This document shows positions 41,335 through 48,618 of a stretch of DNA of 64,000 nucleotides, piece by piece (positions within the stretch are counted from its first letter, which is position 1; every line of letters starts with the position of its first letter). The position numbers were made by a program, and so were the translations under genes. The notes below the pieces were generated by a model. The model saw nothing but the letters and a program-made list of their open reading frames with translations, ran no database searches and was not told where the DNA came from. The DNA comes from Acidimicrobiia bacterium (GTDB taxonomy: Bacteria > Actinomycetota > Acidimicrobiia > Acidimicrobiales > Bin134), in NCBI GenBank assembly GCA_022822905.1, contig JAJDYE010000023.1, positions 94,521-158,520 on the forward strand, in the 5' to 3' direction.

Positions 41335-41574
41335 ATGGTCGCCGTGTCGGAGTTCCTAGTGTCGTCGTCCGGGCAGATGTCTTTGCCCGCTGAGGCCCGC
41401 CGCCGCTGGAATCTCAAGGGGGGAGGCCCGGTCGATGTGCTCGACCTCGGATTCGGCGTGCTCACAGTGCCTCGGGGAGAGGGGCGGCGCCTGCTCGGCG
41501 ACCTGCTAAGCCGCGACGACCACGCGGCCTTTGTGAGATCGCTGGGCGACGACCCTGACCTCGCCACTTCATGA
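41335..41574 (+). CDS. AbrB/MazE-type (swapped-hairpin) antitoxin
   Basis: A 79-residue protein: FLVSSSGQMSLPAEARRRWN and GGGPVDVLDLGFGVLTVP form the swapped-hairpin AbrB DNA-binding fold (S..GQ..LP...R..W.l..G..v.v...). The rest is a short acidic tail for toxin binding. The open frame begins earlier (41260), but the ATG 41335 fits the family. Its end overlaps the start of the PIN-like gene (41571-41574), a standard TA arrangement. Confidence 0.8.
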   Translation: MVAVSEFLVSSSGQMSLPAEARRRWNLKGGGPVDVLDLGFGVLTVPRGEGRRLLGDLLSRDDHAAFVRSLGDDPDLATS

Positions 41575-42002
41575 CCAAAGCCGTTCTCGACGACCACCTC
41601 CTCCGGGATCTGCTGGCGGGCGAGGCAAGCGGCGAACTGGTCCAGACGCTGGCCGACTACCAACCTGCCACAACCAACATGTACCTCCTGCGGCTGTGTC
41701 GGAGCGCGGTGTCTGCCGCCGGCGGGGCGCTCACCGGCTCATGGCCGGCTAGCGCCCGCAGGGCACTGGGCCGACAGCTCGTCGCGCTCCCGGAAGACAT
41801 CGAAGTCGTCCCGATGCGCGGCCTCGCTTACCGAATGGCCGAACTGGCCGACGCCCACAGGCTGTCAAGCCTCGGAGCGGAGGCAGTGGCCGCCGCAGAG
41901 CACTTCGGAGGGCCGCTGTGTGTTTGGGCTGGAGACGACGGCCCACGCATCCGGGCAGCAATATCCGAGCTCACTGGCGACTATCGCACGATTGCCCGCT
42001 GA
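41571..42002 (+). CDS. PIN-like toxin partner with an incomplete acidic set
   Basis: A 143-residue protein coupled to the AbrB antitoxin. VLDDHLLRDLL supplies the first aspartate and LCVWAGDDGPRIRAA a late acidic pair, and LSSLGAEAVAAAEHFGGP corresponds to the helix where PIN toxins normally have D.....A.A. The position of the second conserved glutamate (TTNMYLLRLC) has no acid. It may use fewer metal ligands or be a non-nucleolytic relative. Identification comes from position and fold pattern. Confidence 0.6.
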   Translation: MTKAVLDDHLLRDLLAGEASGELVQTLADYQPATTNMYLLRLCRSAVSAAGGALTGSWPASARRALGRQLVALPEDIEVVPMRGLAYRMAELADAHRLSSLGAEAVAAAEHFGGPLCVWAGDDGPRIRAAISELTGDYRTIAR

Positions 42003-42017
42003 ATGGGAGAGAAACAC

Positions 42018-42063
42018 GGCGAGGGTTTGCTAGTTGCCCATATAGCTCAGGATTTGGGGCGCG
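42018..42063. repeat. 46-bp direct repeat, copy 2
   Basis: Partner of 38795-38840. It fills the gap between the PIN-like gene stop (42002) and the end of the convergent CoA-transferase gene (42065). Placement exactly at the junction of accessory and metabolic genes supports a boundary function. Confidence 0.65.
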
Positions 42064-42064
42064 G

Positions 42065-43267
42065 TTAGATGATGCTGGCGGCTCTGAGAGCTGCCAGTTC
42101 GGTGCTGGACAGGCCGAGCAGGCTCGAGAGCACCTCGTCGGTGTGCTCGCCCAAGCGGGGGGCACCCGCTGGTACCGGAGGCGGATCGCCATCGAAACGG
42201 GGGTAAGGAGCCTGCTGGCGGACCGGGCCGATGACGGGATCGTCAACGGTGCAAACATCTCCGCGGGCCCGCACATGGTTGTCGGCCATTACATCCGATA
42301 CGTCGTAGACGACGCCGACGGGCACGCCGTGGGCAAGGCAGCGCTCTTCGATGGCGGCCGCGTCGAGCCCCGATGCCCACTCGGCGACGGCCTGGTTGAC
42401 AACCTCCCGGTTGCTGCGCCGCGCCTCTGGTGTGGTGAAGCGCACGTCGGTCAGCAACTCTGGTCGGCCCATCGCCTCACAGAGGCCTTCGAACACTGCC
42501 TGGCGCACAGCCACGATGCACACATGCCGGCCGTCGCGGCTCAAGAAGCTGTCGAGCGGCGCAGCGTTGTGCGACCGGTTGCCCGTGCGCTGGCGCACCG
42601 AGCCCAGGCGGTCGTAGGCCGCGATCGTCCACTCCATGATCCGCAGCACCGATCCGTAAAGGTACGCGTCCACCACTCCACCGGTTCCGGAGCCCTTGGC
42701 GTCGCGCTCATAGAGCAGGCTCGTCACAGCCTGAGCTGCGAACACGCCGGCCAGATAATCGGAAACGGGTAGGCCCGGCCGCACCGGGGGCTGGTCGGCA
42801 TGTCCGGTGAGGTGCGTCAGCCCGGCGAACGCGACGGCGTTGTGGTCGAAGCCGTTGTGCAGGGACTTCGGCCCCTGCTGGCCGTACAGGCTGATGCGAG
42901 CCGTGACCAGCCTCGGGTTGAGCCGGCTCGGGTCGATATTCCAGCGCTCCAACGTGCCGGGCCGGAAGTTCTCGCACACCACGTCGGACACCGAAGCCAA
43001 ACGCCGGAACAGATCCTGGCCCTCAGGGCTTCGAAGGTTGATGGTCACCGACTTGCGGCCCCGGCCCTCCACCGACCAATAGAGGGAGTAAGCGTTGCCG
43101 TCGTCATCAACGGTGAAGGGCCCGTTCAAGCGGGTCTTGTCGCCGCGATCGGGGTCCTCGATCTTGATCACCTCCGCGCCCTGCTCACCCAAGATCCCCG
43201 CGCAGAACGGGGCTGCCACACGAGTGCCCATATCGAGCACCCTGATCCCGGCCAGAGGTTGCCTCAC
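42065..43267 (-). CDS. CaiB/BaiF-family CoA-transferase (class III)
   Basis: A 400-residue class III CoA-transferase. Seen: LAGIRVLDMGTRVAAPFCAG, GAEVIKIEDPDRGD, NLRSPEGQDLFRRL, VVCENFRPGTLERWN, and the catalytic aspartate in GLPVSDYLAG. It moves CoA between carboxylic acids, activating a substrate for beta-oxidation-like steps. Its start overlaps the stop of the DapA-like gene (43264-43267) and it is the last gene of the leftward run starting near 49.9 kb. Confidence 0.92.
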   Translation of the reverse strand: MRQPLAGIRVLDMGTRVAAPFCAGILGEQGAEVIKIEDPDRGDKTRLNGPFTVDDDGNAYSLYWSVEGRGRKSVTINLRSPEGQDLFRRLASVSDVVCENFRPGTLERWNIDPSRLNPRLVTARISLYGQQGPKSLHNGFDHNAVAFAGLTHLTGHADQPPVRPGLPVSDYLAGVFAAQAVTSLLYERDAKGSGTGGVVDAYLYGSVLRIMEWTIAAYDRLGSVRQRTGNRSHNAAPLDSFLSRDGRHVCIVAVRQAVFEGLCEAMGRPELLTDVRFTTPEARRSNREVVNQAVAEWASGLDAAAIEERCLAHGVPVGVVYDVSDVMADNHVRARGDVCTVDDPVIGPVRQQAPYPRFDGDPPPVPAGAPRLGEHTDEVLSSLLGLSSTELAALRAASII

Positions 43268-44208
43268 TGGGACCGCAATTCGCCGCGGCCTAGCAGTTCG
43301 GCCAATTCGGGGATGTCGAGACGGGAGAGAGTGGCTTCGATCTCAGAGGTGATCTCGGGTTCGAGGGGGGCGAACGGCGGGCGCAGGGTGTGGCCGGGGA
43401 GGCCGGCGCAGGCCATGACCGCCTTCAGAAAGCGCATGCTGCCGCCGGGCCAGCGGTTGGCGCTGAAAAAGCGCATCACTTGGGCATACGCGGCTTGCGA
43501 GGCGGCGAAATCGCCGGACGCATGGGCCGTGATCACCTGTCGGCAGGTTGCGGGGATGATGTTTCCGTCGCCCGACAAGAAGCCCTGGCCGCCGAGGGCG
43601 AGGATGGTGAGTGCCTGCATCGGGCCACCCACATGCACGTCGCAGCGGCCGTCCACTACGTCGACCAGGCGGGTCACATATGTCATGTCGGTGTTGGTCA
43701 CATTGACGCCGATGAGCTTGTCGGGCGCGTACTCCCCCACGAGGCGGTCGAGGACGTCGAGGGGCACCACGTAGCCGCTGAAGATGTGGCTCGACAGCAC
43801 GCAGGGGATGGACGAGTCCTCCAGCACGGTGCGGAAGTACGCCTCCAGCTCGCCGGGAGTGGGTGTGTTGGCGTGGCCGCTGTCCACACAGTAGATCTGC
43901 ATCGCCTCAAGCCCGGCCGCCTCGGCCATGGAGACCAGCTCGAGGTATTCGGCAGCCGTATGCGTTTCCACCCCCATGGCTCGGGCCGAGACGCGGCCAG
44001 CGGCGGTGTCGGCCGCGATGCCGTACACCAGCTCGGTCTCCGCGGCGGTGAGCGCATATCCCTCACCGGGCGAGGAGCTGCCCACGTACAGGCCCATGCC
44101 GACTGAGGCGAGCCGGCCCACGTGAGCCCGCCACGCGTCGCAGTCGAGGCTGCCGTCGGGCGCGAACGGCGTGATGGTGCAGGTGAACGTGCTCAGCGGG
44201 CGGGCCAC
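43264..44208 (-). CDS. dihydrodipicolinate synthase/N-acetylneuraminate lyase-family protein lacking the Schiff-base lysine
   Basis: A 314-residue TIM-barrel protein from GTG 44208 (the frame upstream is spurious). Early TCTITPFAPDGSLD, VGMGLYVGSSSPGEGYALT and GVETHTAAEYLELVSMAEAAG follow the DapA pattern. Where the family has G(I/V)K for the Schiff base, this protein has KLIGVNVTNTDMTY (asparagine near residue 169), and the YN.P tyrosine region reads CVLSSHIFSGYVVP. A lysine-independent reaction or altered chemistry is therefore likely. It lies in a CoA-metabolism operon. Confidence 0.75.
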   Translation of the reverse strand: MARPLSTFTCTITPFAPDGSLDCDAWRAHVGRLASVGMGLYVGSSSPGEGYALTAAETELVYGIAADTAAGRVSARAMGVETHTAAEYLELVSMAEAAGLEAMQIYCVDSGHANTPTPGELEAYFRTVLEDSSIPCVLSSHIFSGYVVPLDVLDRLVGEYAPDKLIGVNVTNTDMTYVTRLVDVVDGRCDVHVGGPMQALTILALGGQGFLSGDGNIIPATCRQVITAHASGDFAASQAAYAQVMRFFSANRWPGGSMRFLKAVMACAGLPGHTLRPPFAPLEPEITSEIEATLSRLDIPELAELLGRGELRSQ

Positions 44209-44215
44209 GGCCGGC

Positions 44216-45361
44216 CTATAAGTCGGGGAACTTGTGGAGACGCCGGGCGTTTTCCACCAGCATGAGCGAGCGCTCTTCAAGGGAGACCCCGGCCATCGCC
44301 GCCATCGTGGGCGACCAGGCGTTGGGATAATTGGAGCTGCCGTGGGGGTAGTCGCTCGACCACAGCATCTTGTCGACGCCGATGTGGTGGCGGTTGTCTA
44401 TACCGTAGGTGTCGGTGACCCAGGTGAAGTGGACGTGTTGCTCGATGTACTCGCTGGGCAGCTTCGCCAAGTCGAACCGGAAGCGGTAGCGGTAGTAGCC
44501 GTCGTCGAGCTGCTCTTTGAAGTAAGGCACCCAGCCGCAGTCCACTTCGGCGAACACCAGGTTCAGGTTGGGGAACCGGTCGAATATCCCCGAGAAGATC
44601 AGCTCGATCAAATGCGTCGAGGCGCCCAGGAAGCGGGTGGCGGCCGGTAGAGCGAGCAGGTTCTTCTGAGCCGGCATCGTGTTCTGGAGCGACACGTGGA
44701 TGGCGAGCGTTATGTCACCTTCTTCCAGCGACGCCCACACCGGGTCGTCGCCGGGGTCGGGCGACAGCGAGCCATGGGGGAAGGCGCTGATCAAGAAGCC
44801 GCCGGTGCTGGTCCTACTGCCGACGCGGTCGATCTCGGCCAGCGCCATCTCGACACCGCGGTTGGGCAGCAGAGGCAGGGCGCGGAACCGGAGAAGGTCG
44901 TAGGAGGCGTACTCATCGATCCAGTCGTTGTAGGCCTGAACCAGTGCGAGATGGAAGTCAGGCTCCTCGTTGGCGGCCACCGACTGATAGATCCGAGGGG
45001 ACGGATAGAGCACCTCGGCGTCCACACCGGCAACCTCGATCTCCCGCACCCGGGCAGCGGGGTCCCACCCGCCGGAGCGGATCTCGTCGAAGCGGACCCA
45101 GTTCTGGCGCAGTCTCGGATCCTGGCCGGCACAGGCGTTGAGCCCGATGGGCATCGGGCCGTCGACACCCTCGATCACCCAAGCGTCGCCCTCCTCGAAG
45201 CGCTCCACTCGGGGCACCCGGTCGCGGAATTTGGCCGGAACCCGGGAGGTCCACAGGTCGGCGGGCTCGTTGATGTGGCTGTCGGCCGAGATGAGGTGGT
45301 ACGCCCGCAACGGGCTCGTCGACGACGTCTGAGCCTCCTGCTCCTCGGTGATCAGGGTCAT
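44216..45361 (-). CDS. COG2159-type amidohydrolase
   Basis: A 381-residue amidohydrolase_2 protein: YHLISADSHINEPADLWTSR (D-S-H metal motif and EP..LW as at 11319 and 15797), YNDWIDEYASYD, ITLAIHVSLQ, LVFAEVDCGWVPYFKEQLDD and MLWSSDYPHGSSNYP. The ATG 45361 directly follows GGAGG; an upstream ATG at 45394 is less likely. Neighbours are the DapA-like gene downstream (7 bases) and alcohol dehydrogenase upstream. A decarboxylase or hydrolase in the same pathway is likely. Confidence 0.86.
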   Translation of the reverse strand: MTLITEEQEAQTSSTSPLRAYHLISADSHINEPADLWTSRVPAKFRDRVPRVERFEEGDAWVIEGVDGPMPIGLNACAGQDPRLRQNWVRFDEIRSGGWDPAARVREIEVAGVDAEVLYPSPRIYQSVAANEEPDFHLALVQAYNDWIDEYASYDLLRFRALPLLPNRGVEMALAEIDRVGSRTSTGGFLISAFPHGSLSPDPGDDPVWASLEEGDITLAIHVSLQNTMPAQKNLLALPAATRFLGASTHLIELIFSGIFDRFPNLNLVFAEVDCGWVPYFKEQLDDGYYRYRFRFDLAKLPSEYIEQHVHFTWVTDTYGIDNRHHIGVDKMLWSSDYPHGSSNYPNAWSPTMAAMAGVSLEERSLMLVENARRLHKFPDL

Positions 45362-45413
45362 ACTGCCTCCCATCGCGGGATTGCCACCCTGCATTGGGGC
45401 AAGGCCCGCAGCC

Positions 45414-46547
45414 TCAAACTCTATCGCCGCTCATCATGACAACCCCCCGGATGTTGCGGCCCGCCACGAGATCGGAGAAGCCGGTGTTGATCTCATGGAG
45501 GCGGTAGTGCTGGGTGATGAGCTTTTCGAGCGGCAGCCTCCCGGCCAGATACAGGTCGATCCACCGAACCACGTCTCGGGCCGGGTCGGGACCGCCGATT
45601 GTCGTCCCAACGATCCCCCTTTGGGCCAACAGCAGGTTCGGTGAAATGGGGATCGACTCCATGTCGTGCGACGTGCCACCCACTTGCACAATCAACCCGC
45701 CCGCGCCGAGACAGGCGATGGCCGTCTCGTAGTGCTCGGGACGGACCCGGTCCGGGGCGAGCAGCACTGCGTCCATCCCCCAGCCGCCGGTCAACTCGGC
45801 CACGGCTGCGGCAACGTCGGTGACGCTGGCATCCACCACGTCGGTGGCTCCGTACCCGGGAGCGAGGGCGAGCTTGTCGGCATTGATGTCGACCGCCACG
45901 ATCCGGGCCGCTCCCGCGAGCGCCGCGCCCATCACCGCCGCGGCTCCCACCCCGCCGATGCCGAGCACCATGACCGCGTCGCCGGGCTGGACGTCGGCGA
46001 CATTTACCGCCGCGCCGACACCGGTCGATACTCCGCAGGAGACAAGAGCGGCAACCTCCGGGTCCACCCCATCGGGAATCTTCACCAAGTGGCGCTCAGG
46101 CGTGACGGTGTGGCGGGCAAAACTGCCGAGCCCGAGATGGGTTCCCACCGCCGCACCCGACTCATCGAACATGCGAAAGGTGCCGTCGCGCAGCCGCCCC
46201 GAACCGTCCATGCCGGTGGGACAGAAGGTCTTGAGACCGCGTAGGCAGGCCCGGCAGGTTCCGCACGGTCCTTTGAATATCTGGACGACGCTGTCGCCCA
46301 CCTCCAGCGACTGCACCCCCGGCCCCACCTCCACCACGACACCCGCTCCCTCGTGGCCGCAGACGGCAGGGGGCTCCACAGGATAAGCGCCTTCGATCAC
46401 ATAGCGGTCGGAACCGCATATCCCGGCGGCGCCCATCTCCAAGATCACCTCTCCGTGAGCGGGAGACTGGATCTGAATCGCCTCGATCGACAGCGGTTCT
46501 CCCACCGCCCGCAAGACGGCGGCCTCTGTGGTAATCGCCATCTCCAC
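45414..46547 (-). CDS. zinc-dependent medium-chain alcohol dehydrogenase
   Basis: A 377-residue MDR-family dehydrogenase with both zinc sites: catalytic CGSD and GHEGAGVVVEVG, and structural CGTCRACLRGLKTFC. The cofactor loop is VLGIGGVGAAAVMGAALAGA with the VDI aspartate typical of NAD preference. It oxidises a primary alcohol or hydroxyacyl substrate. It resembles the class III/Rxyl-type NAD alcohol dehydrogenases often found in aromatic or steroid catabolic clusters. A 34-base gap with a 16-bp tandem duplication separates it from the SDR upstream. Confidence 0.92.
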   Translation of the reverse strand: MEMAITTEAAVLRAVGEPLSIEAIQIQSPAHGEVILEMGAAGICGSDRYVIEGAYPVEPPAVCGHEGAGVVVEVGPGVQSLEVGDSVVQIFKGPCGTCRACLRGLKTFCPTGMDGSGRLRDGTFRMFDESGAAVGTHLGLGSFARHTVTPERHLVKIPDGVDPEVAALVSCGVSTGVGAAVNVADVQPGDAVMVLGIGGVGAAAVMGAALAGAARIVAVDINADKLALAPGYGATDVVDASVTDVAAAVAELTGGWGMDAVLLAPDRVRPEHYETAIACLGAGGLIVQVGGTSHDMESIPISPNLLLAQRGIVGTTIGGPDPARDVVRWIDLYLAGRLPLEKLITQHYRLHEINTGFSDLVAGRNIRGVVMMSGDRV

Positions 46548-46579
46548 AACCTAGGCGGTTGGGAACCTAGGCGGTTGGG
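46548..46579. repeat. 16-bp tandem duplication in an intergenic gap
   Basis: AACCTAGGCGGTTGGG occurs twice in immediate succession between the alcohol dehydrogenase start and the SDR stop. Each unit contains the palindromic CCTAGG. It is most simply a slippage product; a regulatory role is not supported. Confidence 0.8.
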
Positions 46580-46581
46580 GC

Positions 46582-47319
46582 TCAGCTGGTGATGGAGCCG
46601 CCGGCGAGGGGGATGGTTTGGGCGGTCATCCAGGAGGCCTCTTCGGAGGCGAGGTAGGCGCACAGGGCAGCGACGTCTTCGGGGGTGCCCAGTCGCCGAG
46701 TGGGGATGGCCCTGGCCAGGTTGTCGGTGACACCAGTGTCGCCGGTGTTGGACATCAAGCCGAGGGCGATGGAGTTCACCGTGACCCCCGTTTGGGCCAC
46801 CTCAAGCGCCACGGAGCGGAGCAGCCCGGCCGCGCCGCCTTTGCCCGCCGAGTAGGCTGCCACGCCGATGTTCACGCCGACAGTCCCGGCCCCGGAGACG
46901 ACGGCGATGACACGGCCCCAACCCCGCTCGATCATCCCGGGCAGCACGGCGTGGGTGCAGTTCAAGACGCCTCCGAGATTGACAGCTATAGGCCCGATCC
47001 AATCTGCCGGTTCAGTCTCCGCGAAGGGCTTGACTTGCATCATCTCGGCTCCCCCATTGCCGGCGTTGTTGACCAGAATGTCGATGGGCCGCTCGGCAAT
47101 GGCCGTCCGCACCGCTTCGCCGTCGGTGACATCGAATGGCAGCGCTTCGGCGGAGTTGCCGGCTTCCGCAATGGCGTCGACCACTTCACCGGCCCGGTCG
47201 GCAACGATGTCGTTGACCAGAACGTAGGCACCTTGGGACGCCAGCGTATGGGCCACACCCGCGCCGACATTCTGTCCCGCGCCGGTGACCAGCGCCGTTT
47301 TGCCATCAAGATTGAACAT
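46582..47319 (-). CDS. short-chain dehydrogenase/reductase
   Basis: A 245-residue classical SDR: MFNLDGKTALVTGAGQNVGAG (TGxxxGxG), LVNNAGNGG, the serine in VVSGAG, YSAGKGGAAGLLRS (Y-x-x-x-K catalytic pair) and NSIALGLMSNTG. It interconverts a hydroxy and keto group with NAD(P). The operon context (acyl-CoA dehydrogenase, dehydratase, CoA-transferase) fits oxidation of a 3-hydroxyacyl intermediate. Confidence 0.93.
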   Translation of the reverse strand: MFNLDGKTALVTGAGQNVGAGVAHTLASQGAYVLVNDIVADRAGEVVDAIAEAGNSAEALPFDVTDGEAVRTAIAERPIDILVNNAGNGGAEMMQVKPFAETEPADWIGPIAVNLGGVLNCTHAVLPGMIERGWGRVIAVVSGAGTVGVNIGVAAYSAGKGGAAGLLRSVALEVAQTGVTVNSIALGLMSNTGDTGVTDNLARAIPTRRLGTPEDVAALCAYLASEEASWMTAQTIPLAGGSITS

Positions 47320-47343
47320 GGATGTCGCTCCCTTTCTTCCCAG

Positions 47344-48618
47344 CTATCTGGGGACGTCCTGCCAGGCTATGTCGTGGTAGGGGTCGGGCTCGCGGGGCAG
47401 TCCGAGTACTTTTTCGCCGATCACGTTCTTGTTGACCTCGGTGGTGCCCCCCTCGATGGTGTTGGCCCGGCTGCGCAGCATGCCCTTGACCACGTAGGGC
47501 ATGTGAGCGGCCCAGGCTTCGATGGGGTCTTGATCTCTGGGCGGCTCGCCGGGCATCCAGGCCACTGAGCCCATGCCCGCCAGGTCGGCCGCGGCCAGTT
47601 GGAGTGCCTGGTTGAGCTGGCTTTGCTGCACCTTGCCGATCGAGGCCGCTGGCCCCGGCGTGCCTCCGGCTTTGACAGTGGCCCGAACCCGCTCGTTGGT
47701 CCACGCCCGGATCCTCTCCTCGGAATAGAGCCGCATGAGCCGGTCGCGCCCCACCGGGCCGACACCAGCCAGTCGAGCCTGGTTGAGGAGGCTGTCGATT
47801 CCTCCGCCGCCTATGCGGTCGACGCCGCCCGAGCTGGCCCCGGCCACCATCTGGCGCTCGCCAGCGAGCGTGGCCCCGGCCACCCGCCACCCGTCGCCCG
47901 CTGTGCCGACCCGGTGGAAGTCTGGAACCCGCACCTCCTCCAGCCATACCTCGTTGAAGTCGATCTCACCGCCGATGTGGCGCAGGGGGCGCACCTCTAC
48001 CCCAGGCGACGACAAGTCGACCAGGAAGTAGGTGATGCCTCGGCGCTTGGCAACGGTGGGATCGGTGCGGGCCAGACAGATAGCGAAATCCGACTCGTGG
48101 GCCCATGTGCTCCAAACCTTCTGGCCAGTAAGGATCCACTCGTCGCCGTCTCGTTCGGCCCGCATGGCCAGCGAGGCCAGATCGGAGCCCGCTCCGGGCT
48201 CACTGAACATCTGGCACCACCGCTCCTGGTTGGCCACCATGGGGGGAAGAAAGCGCAGGCGCTGCTCCTCGGTGCCGTGGGCGAACAGCGCCGGGGCCGT
48301 GTTGTGCAGGCCCAGAGGATTGAGCCGGCCCAAATTGAGCGGCGCGATGACCGTTTCGGCCACCCGGGCCTTGGCCAGCGGCAAGTCGAGGCCCCCGTAC
48401 GCGACCGGCCAGGTGGCCACCGCCAGCCCGGATGCGGCAAACACGGGGTACCAAACCTCGTAGTCCTTCCGGGGCCTCACTTCCCGGATGGCCCGTCGTC
48501 CTCGAGGAGCGGCGTCACGCCACGCTTTGGGGACGTGCTCGGCCACCCATTCGGTGACCGCGGCCCTGATCTCCCCGTCGCTTCTGGTTGCGTCGATCGG
48601 CAGCCGCTCGGAGCTCAT
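47344..48618 (-). CDS. acyl-CoA dehydrogenase family protein
   Basis: A 424-residue acyl-CoA dehydrogenase. The frame is open far upstream only as a shadow of the dehydratase gene; ATG 48618 overlaps that gene's stop (48615-48618). Seen: VATWPVAYGGLDLP, QMFSEPGAGSDLASLAMRA, ILTGQKVWSTWAHESDFAI, ANTIEGGTTEVNKNVIGEKVLGLPREPDP. It resembles the first of the two subunit types used in actinobacterial steroid side-chain degradation (FadE heteromers), but no partner FadE is adjacent. Confidence 0.9.
   Translation of the reverse strand: MSSERLPIDATRSDGEIRAAVTEWVAEHVPKAWRDAAPRGRRAIREVRPRKDYEVWYPVFAASGLAVATWPVAYGGLDLPLAKARVAETVIAPLNLGRLNPLGLHNTAPALFAHGTEEQRLRFLPPMVANQERWCQMFSEPGAGSDLASLAMRAERDGDEWILTGQKVWSTWAHESDFAICLARTDPTVAKRRGITYFLVDLSSPGVEVRPLRHIGGEIDFNEVWLEEVRVPDFHRVGTAGDGWRVAGATLAGERQMVAGASSGGVDRIGGGGIDSLLNQARLAGVGPVGRDRLMRLYSEERIRAWTNERVRATVKAGGTPGPAASIGKVQQSQLNQALQLAAADLAGMGSVAWMPGEPPRDQDPIEAWAAHMPYVVKGMLRSRANTIEGGTTEVNKNVIGEKVLGLPREPDPYHDIAWQDVPR

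Noticed and set aside
40986-41663. Minus-strand frames across the PLD continuation and AbrB gene (a segment reading CNAETYCKGSGIVAAMIEVG)
   Set aside because: They overlap better-supported plus-strand genes, and no start signal or family match was seen.
31358-42065. Integrated element with att sites from tRNA-Leu
   Set aside because: No second copy of the tRNA 3' end and no integrase were found in the window; only the island character is retained as a finding.
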